64,000 nucleotides of DNA. It comes from Flavobacterium franklandianum. GTDB lineage: Bacteria > Bacteroidota > Bacteroidia > Flavobacteriales > Flavobacteriaceae. Positions 17,711 to 25,523 of this stretch are shown piece by piece. The position numbers and the translations under genes are program-made. The notes under the pieces are model-generated. The model saw only the letters and a list, made by a program, of their open reading frames with translations. It did not search any database and was not told the origin of the DNA. Within the stretch, counting starts at the first letter, position 1. Each line of letters begins with the position of its first letter. The stretch lies in contig NZ_VJZR01000002.1 in NCBI RefSeq assembly GCF_007097365.1, positions 443,386 to 507,385 of the forward strand, read 5' to 3'.

Positions 17711-19081
17711 TTAATTTAACTCCAAATTTTCGTCTTTTCCAGCTCTAGTTAAAATGTTGTCAGGAAGTGCTTTCTTGGCTTTGGCTCCCATTTTTTTTAA
17801 TTTTTCGACACTCGTGATGAGGTTTCCTTTACCGTCAACGAGTTTGTTCATCGCACCTTGGTATTCGACTTTGCTTTCGTCAATCTTCTTTCCAATTTTA
17901 ATTAAATCAGCTACAAATCCTTCAAATTTATCATACAAAGCACCGGCTTGACGGGCAATTTCAAAAGCATTTTCCTGTTGTTTTTGGTTGGTCCACATAC
18001 TGTCAATAGTGCGCAAAGTCGCCAATAGGGTAGAAGGCGTTACAATCACGATATTTTTCTCGAAAGCTTTGTTGTATAAAGTCGTGTCTTCGTTTAACGC
18101 CAAGGCAAAAGCGGGTTCCATCGGGATAAAAAGCAAGACAAAATCAGGGCTTTCTATTTGATATAAATCGTGGTAATTTTTTTCGCCTAGTTGCTCTACG
18201 TGACGTTTGATGGAATTGACGTGTTCTTTTAAAAAGCCTATTTTCAAACTATCCTCTTCCTCGTTGATGTATTTTTCATAAGCAGTCAGCGACACTTTCG
18301 AATCGACAATCATCTTTTTTCCGTCGGGAAGATTGATGACCACATCGGGAAAAACGCGACTTCCTTCCGCATTGGTGTGGGATTGTTGCACAAAATATTC
18401 TCGGTCTTTTTCCAAACCTGATTTTTCCAGCACGCGTTCCAGAATCAATTCTCCCCAATTTCCTTGCATTTTGCTATCGCCTTTTAAGGCTTTGGTCAGG
18501 TTCAAAGTTTCCTTGCTCATTTGAAGATTCATTTCTTTCAGACCCAGAATTTGTTGGCGCAAAGCCGCGTGATAATCAATGCTTTCCTTGTGAGTATCTT
18601 CGACTTTCTTTTCGAATAACTGAATTTTATCTTGCAAAGGTGACAAGATGTTTTTCATATTTTCCTTGTTTTGTTCGGTGAACTTGCTGGATTTTTCGTC
18701 TAATATTTTATTGGCCAAATTCTCGAATTCCTTGGTGAATTTTTCCTGAAGTTTTTCTACTTCTTCTTTTTGTTCTTTGTTGCGTTGCCAAAGATTTTCA
18801 AAATCGACTTCTTTCTTTGTCAATTGAATAGCCAAGCTGTCTTTTTCGTTTCTAATGCTTTCTTTTTCAGTATTTGAAACTTCCAGTTGCTTTTCGAATG
18901 TGTTTTTTTCTATTGAAAACTGCTCTTTTTGTTGGTTGATTTGGTTGTTTGAAGCGATTAATTTTTCTTCTAAACTTATTTTTTCAGATTGAAATCGTGC
19001 CGAAAATAGAATTTTTCCAATGAAAACACCAATGGCGAGCGCAACAATAAAAAGCAGTAAAAACGGAAGCATATTTAGCAT
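17711..19081 (-). CDS. rmuC: DNA recombination protein RmuC
   Basis: A 456-aa protein. One N-terminal membrane helix (MLPFLLLFIVALAIGVFIG) is followed by a long coiled coil (about residues 30-185). The RmuC nuclease-like domain comes next, with KMQGNWGELILERVLEKSGL, FPDVVINLPDGKKMIVDSKVSL and SPDFVLLFIPMEPAF. The family limits inversions at short repeats and is related to restriction-like nucleases. Length and domain order are normal. It appears to be monocistronic, with an unusual palindrome directly upstream. Confidence 0.92.
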   Translation of the reverse strand: MLNMLPFLLLFIVALAIGVFIGKILFSARFQSEKISLEEKLIASNNQINQQKEQFSIEKNTFEKQLEVSNTEKESIRNEKDSLAIQLTKKEVDFENLWQRNKEQKEEVEKLQEKFTKEFENLANKILDEKSSKFTEQNKENMKNILSPLQDKIQLFEKKVEDTHKESIDYHAALRQQILGLKEMNLQMSKETLNLTKALKGDSKMQGNWGELILERVLEKSGLEKDREYFVQQSHTNAEGSRVFPDVVINLPDGKKMIVDSKVSLTAYEKYINEEEDSLKIGFLKEHVNSIKRHVEQLGEKNYHDLYQIESPDFVLLFIPMEPAFALALNEDTTLYNKAFEKNIVIVTPSTLLATLRTIDSMWTNQKQQENAFEIARQAGALYDKFEGFVADLIKIGKKIDESKVEYQGAMNKLVDGKGNLITSVEKLKKMGAKAKKALPDNILTRAGKDENLELN

Positions 19082-19100
19082 AAAAGTTTTTTATTTATAC

Positions 19101-19128
19101 GTAGGGACAAGTCGCGACTTGTCCGTAC
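19101..19128. repeat. 28-bp palindrome upstream of rmuC
   Basis: The 20-bp core GGACAAGTCGCGACTTGTCC (19105-19124) is a perfect palindrome, and GTA/TAC extends it on both sides across one mismatch (19104/19125). The sequence is much more GC-rich than its flanks and would form a strong hairpin or cruciform. It may be a dispersed palindromic element rather than an rmuC operator. No second copy was seen in the window. Confidence 0.7.
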
Positions 19129-19217
19129 AATAGTTTTTTGTGAAAAAGTAAAAGTATGAAATTATTAGAGTGTTTTTGAAATAATATTTTAAGAATTCGT
19201 GTGGTAAGGACAAAAAA

Positions 19218-19253
19218 AGAAGCCAACAAAAAATTTCTTTCTTATTGGCTTCT
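19218..19253 (-). terminator. Rho-independent terminator of the 19270-19635 gene
   Basis: AGAAGCCAA and TTGGCTTCT form a 9-bp stem with an 18-nt loop; on the minus strand it is followed by a run of seven T. It lies 16 bp past the stop of the hypothetical gene upstream. Confidence 0.75.
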
Positions 19254-19269
19254 CAAAAAAACAAAAAAA

Positions 19270-19635
19270 TTATTCGTCTAATTTGATATTTCCTCGATCT
19301 TCGTGATTATCGGGATCCGAATTGGGATATCGGTGTGCCGTAATATCCGAGTTGTGGTCTTTGTTTTCAATCATTCTTTGGGTTTCTTTATCTGAAAAAA
19401 TCTCGACACTAGAGCTTGGTTGTTGGTTCTCTTCACTATTATTTTGTTCCGGATTTGCATCAACATTTCGTGCTCTGTGTACAACTTTTTGGTCTCCACT
19501 ACTATTGGTTTCTACTTCTGCCACAAGTTTTGTTGCTGTAGGATCATAATTTTCAGGTAGGATTTCATTGCTGAATTCTTCTGGCGTATTTTGCTTATTG
19601 TTCATCTTTTTTGAACCTAGATCATTATTTCCCAT
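19270..19635 (-). CDS. Hydrophilic, probably disordered hypothetical protein
   Basis: A 121-aa protein rich in Asn, Glu, Asp and Ser, with no hydrophobic core or membrane segment (for example NSSGDQK, NPEQNNSEENQQ, NSDPDNHEDRGN). I do not recognise a family beyond similar low-complexity proteins in Flavobacterium. An internal ATG at residue 11 is an alternative start. It has its own terminator and lies just downstream of the tracrRNA gene on the same strand, but the tracrRNA terminator separates them. Confidence 0.5.
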   Translation of the reverse strand: MGNNDLGSKKMNNKQNTPEEFSNEILPENYDPTATKLVAEVETNSSGDQKVVHRARNVDANPEQNNSEENQQPSSSVEIFSDKETQRMIENKDHNSDITAHRYPNSDPDNHEDRGNIKLDE

Positions 19636-19777
19636 AGTGGTTGTTTTAGGATTAATAGAGTCAACTTTTATAAAGATATTCTATTTGGCTATGGTAATGC
19701 AATCATTTAACATAGCATTTGGTTTGTGGAGAAGGATCTAATGTTTTGTAGCGGTGTAATTTTTTTAGGAAGGAAAT

Positions 19778-19864
19778 AAAAAAGTCCCACCGAAGCAGGA
19801 CTTAAGATTTTCATCTACGGCATATAGCCTTATTGTGATAAGATTAAAGATTAGAAATTTTAAT
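19778..19864 (-). ncRNA. tracrRNA of the type II-C CRISPR-Cas9 system
   Basis: On the minus strand TTTCTAATCTTTAATC is exactly complementary to 16 nt of the CRISPR repeat. After a short internal bulge, CACAA pairs with the repeat's first bases. A small GGC-TATAT-GCC hairpin follows, then a 9-bp terminator stem AAGTCCTGC-TTCG-GTGGGACTT and six T. A promoter lies upstream at 19870-19877, so the RNA is about 87 nt. The 5' end can also fold GATTA onto TAATC (19849-19853), hiding part of the anti-repeat. The pairing direction fixes the crRNA strand as plus. The surrounding 335-bp gap (19636-19970) contains no protein gene. Confidence 0.85.
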
Positions 19865-19869
19865 CATTA

Positions 19870-19877
19870 CAAATATA
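19870..19877 (-). promoter_or_regulatory. Promoter -7 element of the tracrRNA
   Basis: The minus strand reads TATATTTG, a perfect TAnnTTTG element, ending 6 nt before the proposed RNA start near 19864. The -33 region has no clear TTG. It lies in the divergent gap to cas9. Confidence 0.6.
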
Positions 19878-19970
19878 AATAAAAAAAACTTTAGTTTGAA
19901 TGAGGAAAACCGTAAAGCAATGAATTATTTTCTCAGTAACTTTAGAAATTCTTACAAAATACAGATTATT

Positions 19971-22900
19971 ATGGCAAAAATATTAGGATTAGATTTAGGG
20001 ACAAACTCGATTGGGTGGGCGATTGTTGATAAAGATGGAACAGAATTTTCTCTTTTAGATAAAGGAGTTCGGATATTTTCAGAAGGTGTTAAATCAGAGA
20101 AAGGAATTGAAAGTTCTCGTGCAGCAGAAAGAACCGCTTTCAGAAGTGCTAGAAAAATAAAGTTTCGTAGAAAATTAAGAAAATATGAAACTCTAAAAGT
20201 ACTTTCTAAAAATAATATGTGTCCATTATCTGTAGAAGAAGTTATAGAATGGAGAAAATCTGGTTTTAAAAAATATCCACTTAATCCGGAATTCATTTCT
20301 TGGTTGCGTACCGATGATGCCAAAAACTTAAATCCTTATGTTTTTAGAGATAGAGCCAGTAAACAAAAAGTTTCTTTATTAGAATTGGGTAGAGCTTTCT
20401 ATCTTATTGCGCAACGAAGAGGTTTTTTGAGCAATAGATTAGATCAATCAGCAGAAGGTGTTGTTGAGCAACATAAACCTGCTTTTCTTGATATTCTTGA
20501 AAATGTTTCAACTATGACGGAACTTCAATTGGAACTAACAGACTATTTCCAAGATCGTGATTTAATTGAACGCAAAGCCACAGATTTGGACGAAGGAGAA
20601 AAGAAATTGAAAACCTTATATAATTCATTTGATAAAACGATTAAAGACAACTCAAAAGATTTTGAGAAAACTAAATCCATACTTATTGAACGTTTAAACA
20701 AGAAAGAAGATTTAGGAGCTGTTAAACAAAAAATTGGAGAGATTTCCCAAGCAATGAAAGACGGAAATTTCAAGACTTTAGGGCAATACTTTTTTAGTTT
20801 ATATAACAAAGGAAAAATTAGAAATCAATATACAGCTCGTGAAGAACATTACCGTTCTGAATTTGAAGTTATTTGTTTGGCTCAAGGAATTGACGGAATA
20901 ATTGCTAATGAAAAACTTCCCGAAAAAAGATATTTTGGATTAGCCAAAGAATTGTATAAAGCAATTTTTTTTCAAAGACCATTAAAATCTCAGAAAGGAT
21001 TAATTGGCAAATGTACGTTCGAAAAAAGCAAGTCAAGATGTGCCGTTTCGCATCCTGATTTTGAAGAATATAGGATGTGGTGTTACATCAATACCATAAA
21101 AATAAAAACTCCCGATGATGAAAGGTTACGATTTCTGTCTAATGAGGAAAGATTGAAAATAATCCCCAAGTTTTTGCGTAAAAAAGACAACTTTAATTTT
21201 GATGATTTAGCCAAGGAATTGGTGCCAAGTGGTAGTAAATATGCGTTTTATAAATCATCAATAGCGGCATCGGTCAATTACTTGTTTAATTATAATATGA
21301 ATTCTTCCGTGAGTGGTTGTGTGGTTTCTACTTCGTTTAAAAATGCTTTGGGAGAGGATTGGAAAACGAAAGTCTATACTTATGAAACTCTGAATAAGAG
21401 CGGCGAAAGCGTAACTCGAAATGTAGATTATAATGATTTATGGCATTTAATTTCCGTTTCTTCATCTGATTTATATTTACAGGAATTTGCAAAGGACAAA
21501 CTGAAATTAGAGGACAAGAAAGCCATTTTATTCAGTAAAATAAAATTAAAGAAAGATTTTGCTAGTTTGAGTTTAACAGCAATCAATAAAATCAATCCTT
21601 TTTTAAGAGCAGGATTATTGTATTCACACGCTGTATTTATGGCAAATATAGAGAATATTGTAGATGCCGACATTTGGAAAAATCTTGACGATAGAAGATA
21701 CATTCAAACTAAAATCGCCGAATTAATAGCCACAAATACCTTTGATAATAATGTATTGGAAATTGTAAACGGACTTATAAAAGAGTGTAAAGTTGGAGGT
21801 TTCTACTATTCAAAAGAAGCGGAAGCAACCTATAAATTAGATTTAGATAAAAAGGTAAGTTCATTTGTGAAATTAAATCAAATTGAAGACCAAAAAGAAT
21901 CTATTTTAAACCAGTTGTTCCCCGTTTATATTGAGCAATTAAAGAAATATGAATTCATAACAATTAAACGATTAGACGAAAAAGTGTTTGATTTTTTAGA
22001 TGGTCAAAATGATGATGGGCAAGTTTTTTGTAATGCCAAGAATAAGCTTAAAAAACTGTATCACCCATCGGATATTGATGTTTTTAGAAAGCAAATTTTA
22101 AAAGATGGAAATGGAAACGAAAAATTAGTTTTAGGAAGTCCGTTAATATCTTCGATAAAAAATCCAATGGCGATGCGAGCTTTGCATCAACTGCGAAAAG
22201 TATTGAATGCTTTAATTATCGAAGGGCAAGTTGACGAGAAAACGAGAATCCATATCGAAATGGCTCGAGAATTAAACGATGCCAATAAACGAAAAGGAAT
22301 TCAGGATTTTCAAAGGGACATAGAAAAAAGCAGGAAAGAGTATATTGAGGAAATCAAAAAAGATTATAAAGCGGAAAGTGGTATAGACATTGAACCGACA
22401 GAAGATGATATTTTACGCTATCAATTATGGATTGAACAAGATAGAAAAACAATTTATGAAGAGCATTATACCAATATTAGTATTTGTCAAATTATTGGTA
22501 GCGACCCAGATTTCGACATCGAACATACTATTCCAAGAAGTAGATCGCAGGACAATTCACAAATGAACAAAACTTTGTGCAGCAAGCGATATAATCGGGA
22601 AATTAAAAAGAATAAAATGCCTGTTGAATTGAGTAACCACAGCGATATTTTAGCTAGGGTTTCACCTTGGCAAAAGAAATATTTGGCTTTAGAATATGAT
22701 ATAAATAATATTTCAAAATCAATTAAAGCGGCAACTACAAAGGAACAGAAAGATAGAAAAATAAGACTTCGCCATAAATTGAATTTGGAAAAAGACTATT
22801 TCAAAGGAAAATACGAACGGTTTACTTATACAGAACCAAAAGTAGGTTTCAAAAATAGCCAAATTCCGGATACAGGAATTATAACCAAATATGCCAGTGC

Positions 22901-24284
22901 GTATTTAAAATCGTATTTTGGTAGAGTAGAAGCGGTAAAAGGCGGAATGGTAGCCGAGTTTAGAAAAGCTTGGGGGATTCAGGAAAGTTATATTAAAGAC
23001 GGGAAGAAATATTATGAAATCAAAGACCGTAGCAAGCACACACATCATTGTATTGATGCGATTACAATTGCCTGTATGACCAAAGACAAATATGATGTAA
23101 TGGCGCACGCTTGGGATTTGGAAGACGATTTGGAAAAAAATCAATACAAATTGATGAAGTCAGTTCTTGAACAATCAAAACCTTGGAAAACCTTTACCGA
23201 AGATTTAAAAAAGATTGAGGATGAAATTCTGGTTTCCCACCATACACCGGATAATGTAAAGAAACAATCTAAAAAAATCATCAGAATACGAGGGAAAAAA
23301 CAATTTGTTGCCGAAATGGAAATAGATGCGAACGGAAAAAATGTTCCGAGAACAGACAACAATAACAAAATAATTTTTAAGAAAGATAGCAACGGAGAAA
23401 AAATGGCAAGGTTTCATCAAGGTGACACTATTCGTGGTTCTTTGCATCAAGACAGTATTTATGGGGCAATTAAAAACCCATTGCAACAGGAAGAAATACG
23501 CTATGTAATCCGGAAAGATTTAGAAAGTATTAAAGCTTCTGATGTGGAAAATATTGTTGATGAGGTTGTAAAAGAAAAGGTAAAACAAGCAATTGCCGCT
23601 AAGGTTTTACTGCTATCTTCAAATCCACAACAAAAAAATAAACTTGCTGAAAATCAAAAGGTTTGGATGAATGAAGAAAAAGGAATTCCAATAAACAAAG
23701 TTAGATTGTATGCCAATTCAGTAAAGAATCCATTAGAAATTAAAGAGCATAGTTTATTATCAAAATCTCGACACGAACACAAACAAAAAGTATTTGCTCA
23801 GAATGATGAGAATTTTGCAATGGCTATTTATGAAGATTTTGATAAAAAAGGAAAAATAAAAAGGTCGTATGAAATGATTAATAATATTGATGCAGGTTCA
23901 TATTATAAGTTAAGTAATGGAAAAAATAAAATCAACTATGACATCGTAACTAATCCTCACGATAAAACAGGATTGCCATTAAAATATATTCTAAAAAAAG
24001 GATTGATGGTTTTGTTTTTTAAAGAAAATACTCAAGAGATTTTAGAATTACCTATTAACGATTTACATAATCGATTATACAAATTAGCTAAATTTGACGC
24101 CCAAGGTAGGTTAACTTTTAGAACTCATTTTGAAGCTAGGCAGGCTAGTGATTTAAAAGAAATTTATGATGTAGATTTTGAAACGCCATTTGAACAAATT
24201 AGATTACAAGTAAGTAAATTAAATATGTTAGTTGAAGGATATGAGTTTGTATTGTCTTCTTCTGGCAAGATAAATTTCAAATAA
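19971..24284 (+). CDS. cas9: CRISPR-associated endonuclease Cas9 (type II-C)
   Basis: I chose the ATG at 19971 (MAKILGLDLG), giving 1437 aa; the frame is open upstream to a TTG at 19896 but those residues are unlike Cas9. RuvC-I carries D8; the Arg-rich bridge helix is about residues 52-78 (RSARKIKFRRKLRKY). RuvC-II has E763 in HIEMARELN. The HNH nuclease has H852 in DIEHTIPRS. RuvC-III has H1025-H1026 and D1029 in HHCIDAITIA. All catalytic residues are present, so it should cut both strands of targets chosen by crRNA and tracrRNA. The C-terminal 300 residues hold the PAM-interacting part. cas1 and cas2 are about 5 kb away on the other strand. Confidence 0.96.
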   Translation: MAKILGLDLGTNSIGWAIVDKDGTEFSLLDKGVRIFSEGVKSEKGIESSRAAERTAFRSARKIKFRRKLRKYETLKVLSKNNMCPLSVEEVIEWRKSGFKKYPLNPEFISWLRTDDAKNLNPYVFRDRASKQKVSLLELGRAFYLIAQRRGFLSNRLDQSAEGVVEQHKPAFLDILENVSTMTELQLELTDYFQDRDLIERKATDLDEGEKKLKTLYNSFDKTIKDNSKDFEKTKSILIERLNKKEDLGAVKQKIGEISQAMKDGNFKTLGQYFFSLYNKGKIRNQYTAREEHYRSEFEVICLAQGIDGIIANEKLPEKRYFGLAKELYKAIFFQRPLKSQKGLIGKCTFEKSKSRCAVSHPDFEEYRMWCYINTIKIKTPDDERLRFLSNEERLKIIPKFLRKKDNFNFDDLAKELVPSGSKYAFYKSSIAASVNYLFNYNMNSSVSGCVVSTSFKNALGEDWKTKVYTYETLNKSGESVTRNVDYNDLWHLISVSSSDLYLQEFAKDKLKLEDKKAILFSKIKLKKDFASLSLTAINKINPFLRAGLLYSHAVFMANIENIVDADIWKNLDDRRYIQTKIAELIATNTFDNNVLEIVNGLIKECKVGGFYYSKEAEATYKLDLDKKVSSFVKLNQIEDQKESILNQLFPVYIEQLKKYEFITIKRLDEKVFDFLDGQNDDGQVFCNAKNKLKKLYHPSDIDVFRKQILKDGNGNEKLVLGSPLISSIKNPMAMRALHQLRKVLNALIIEGQVDEKTRIHIEMARELNDANKRKGIQDFQRDIEKSRKEYIEEIKKDYKAESGIDIEPTEDDILRYQLWIEQDRKTIYEEHYTNISICQIIGSDPDFDIEHTIPRSRSQDNSQMNKTLCSKRYNREIKKNKMPVELSNHSDILARVSPWQKKYLALEYDINNISKSIKAATTKEQKDRKIRLRHKLNLEKDYFKGKYERFTYTEPKVGFKNSQIPDTGIITKYASAYLKSYFGRVEAVKGGMVAEFRKAWGIQESYIKDGKKYYEIKDRSKHTHHCIDAITIACMTKDKYDVMAHAWDLEDDLEKNQYKLMKSVLEQSKPWKTFTEDLKKIEDEILVSHHTPDNVKKQSKKIIRIRGKKQFVAEMEIDANGKNVPRTDNNNKIIFKKDSNGEKMARFHQGDTIRGSLHQDSIYGAIKNPLQQEEIRYVIRKDLESIKASDVENIVDEVVKEKVKQAIAAKVLLLSSNPQQKNKLAENQKVWMNEEKGIPINKVRLYANSVKNPLEIKEHSLLSKSRHEHKQKVFAQNDENFAMAIYEDFDKKGKIKRSYEMINNIDAGSYYKLSNGKNKINYDIVTNPHDKTGLPLKYILKKGLMVLFFKENTQEILELPINDLHNRLYKLAKFDAQGRLTFRTHFEARQASDLKEIYDVDFETPFEQIRLQVSKLNMLVEGYEFVLSSSGKINFK

Positions 24285-24287
24285 GTT

Positions 24288-24764
24288 ATGAATCGATTAG
24301 ATTTTTTTAGAACTTTAGGTTTAGGTACAACGGGTTTGATAATTCCTAATACTACTTGGTCGCAAAAACCAGTCAAAATATATGATAATTATGTCAAGGG
24401 GTTGACGCATTATCAATTTGGAAAAATAAGAAATCAACTTGTTGTTGGTCAAGAATTAGTGCTTAATCGAGAGATAAAAAACTACTATGATAGTTTTGCA
24501 GTTGAGGTTTTTTTTGGTAGCCATAAATTAGGATATTTAGCAGCTTATGAAAATATTGCTATTGCTAATATGTTAGAGCAAGGAGTCAATTTTAAAGCTT
24601 TTGTAAGTAAGCTAACGAGTAATCCAGATCAAGTTTTTGATGGATTGGCTATTGAAATTTATACTAATATCATATTAGAGAATCCTAAAATTATTGAGAC
24701 AGATTTGTTGGGAAAAAGAGCTGATGATGCACACGACCAATACAGAAAAGGATTTAGTTTGTAG
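24288..24764 (+). CDS. HIRAN-domain protein adjoining cas9
   Basis: A 158-aa protein starting 3 nt after the cas9 stop, so it is probably cotranscribed. The N-terminus (MNRLDFFRTLGLGTTGLIIP) resembles a Tat or lipid-type signal, though with RL in place of RR. Residues about 36-125 match the HIRAN pattern: GKIRNQLVVGQELVLNREI, NYYDSFAVEVFFGSHKLGYL, then NMLEQGVNFKAFV. HIRAN domains bind DNA ends or stalled forks in HLTF/Rad5; stand-alone bacterial versions are uncharacterised. The signal-like start argues for export, the cas9 context for a DNA role; the sequence does not settle this. It is not one of the standard Cas proteins. Confidence 0.72.
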   Translation: MNRLDFFRTLGLGTTGLIIPNTTWSQKPVKIYDNYVKGLTHYQFGKIRNQLVVGQELVLNREIKNYYDSFAVEVFFGSHKLGYLAAYENIAIANMLEQGVNFKAFVSKLTSNPDQVFDGLAIEIYTNIILENPKIIETDLLGKRADDAHDQYRKGFSL

Positions 24765-24873
24765 GTAATACTTGTTTAATTTGAAAAATACAAAATAATG
24801 TTGGTTAAAGTTAATGCGTTGTAAGCTGGGATTTTATTGATAAAATTTTAAAAATATAATTCCATTTCAAAAA

Positions 24874-24897
24874 GTTTGGTGTAAATTTACACCAAAC
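24874..24897. promoter_or_regulatory. Palindromic operator of the ParD/ParE module
   Basis: A 24-bp perfect palindrome with half-site GTTTGGTGTAAA. It is centred 27 bp before the antitoxin ATG and contains TAAATTTA, close to the -7 consensus. Ribbon-helix-helix antitoxins bind such sites to repress their own operon. The remainder of 24765-24911 shows only a weak ATTTTAT / ATAAAAT hairpin. Confidence 0.65.
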
Positions 24898-24911
24898 AAA
24901 AAACTATTATT

Positions 24912-25151
24912 ATGGCACGACAAAGTATCACTTTAGCCAATCAAAATGATGAGTGGTTAAAACAGCAAGTAACAAAAGAAGAATTTACGAGCAAAAGTGA
25001 AGCTGTAAATTATTTAATCACGCAAGCTCGGAGGCAAGAAGATTATGTTGAGTTCGTTAGAATGAAACTTGATAAAGCGGAAAAAAGTGGATTTAGCACT
25101 AAAACCAAAGAAGAGTTATTAACTGAAATTAAGAAAAAATTAAATGTTTAG
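24912..25151 (+). CDS. Ribbon-helix-helix antitoxin, ParD type
   Basis: A 79-aa protein with the ParD order: an N-terminal strand MARQSITLANQNDEWL, helices TSKSEAVNYLITQARRQE, and a charged C-terminal tail (KTKEELLTEIKKKL) that would wrap the toxin. It overlaps the toxin start by 8 nt and sits behind a perfect palindromic operator. It probably neutralises the following ParE-like toxin and represses the pair. The module lies between the cas9-HIRAN genes and the CRISPR leader. Confidence 0.82.
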   Translation: MARQSITLANQNDEWLKQQVTKEEFTSKSEAVNYLITQARRQEDYVEFVRMKLDKAEKSGFSTKTKEELLTEIKKKLNV

Positions 25152-25419
25152 TTACAAACTAAATATTCAAGCAGAAGAGGATTTGACTCGAATTTTTGAA
25201 TATGGAATGAGTCGTTTCGGAATGCTTCAAGCGAATAAATATTATGATATGCTTTTTGATTGTTTTTCAAAAATAGCATCAAATCCGTATCTTTTTCCCG
25301 AAGCTATTCGTTTTCGACAAGGATATAGATATTGTGTTTGTGGAGTTGATACTATTTTTTACAAAATCAATGCCGATACAATAGAAATAATGGCTATCAT
25401 TGGCAGGCAAAATTTTTAA
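25144..25419 (+). CDS. ParE/RelE-superfamily toxin
   Basis: A 91-aa protein of the ParE fold: YKLNIQAEEDLTRIFEYGMSRFG (first strand and helices), NPYLFPEAIRFRQGYRY, then the C-terminal strands DTIFYKINADTIEIMAIIGRQ. Such toxins inhibit gyrase (ParE) or cleave ribosome-bound mRNA (RelE); the sequence fits ParE better, with RQ near the end. Its start overlaps the antitoxin gene by 8 nt. The stop is 93 bp before the first CRISPR repeat, so read-through into the array is possible. Confidence 0.82.
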   Translation: MFSYKLNIQAEEDLTRIFEYGMSRFGMLQANKYYDMLFDCFSKIASNPYLFPEAIRFRQGYRYCVCGVDTIFYKINADTIEIMAIIGRQNF

Positions 25420-25458
25420 GAAGTTCTTTGACATAAGTTTTTCGACCTCTTAAACAGC

Positions 25459-25523
25459 CAAACCACAACTGAAAGGTATGGCATCCGCCCAGCAGGGATG
25501 CAGTAGCTTTCAGTTGTGGTTTG
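25459..25523 (+). promoter_or_regulatory. CRISPR leader stem-loop pairing with the first repeat
   Basis: CAAACCACAACTGAAAG (25459-25475) is the exact reverse complement of 25507-25523, which spans the last 6 leader bases and the first 11 bases of repeat 1. The 31-nt loop can form its own GCATCC/GGATGC hairpin. In the array transcript this would fold repeat 1 away from the tracrRNA. Leader RNA pairing with the first repeats is known for Streptococcus pyogenes Cas9 arrays. This marks the left end as the leader. No clear promoter element was found in 25420-25458. Confidence 0.7.

Noticed and set aside
19896..19970. 25 extra residues at the Cas9 N-terminus
   Set aside because: They start with TTG, are unlike Cas9 sequences, and the RuvC-I motif normally lies within 10 residues of the start.
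25144..25419. Considered as a cas-associated small protein (for example a Csn2 or anti-CRISPR)
   Set aside because: Clear ParE-type toxin fold, coupled to a ParD-like antitoxin with a palindromic operator.
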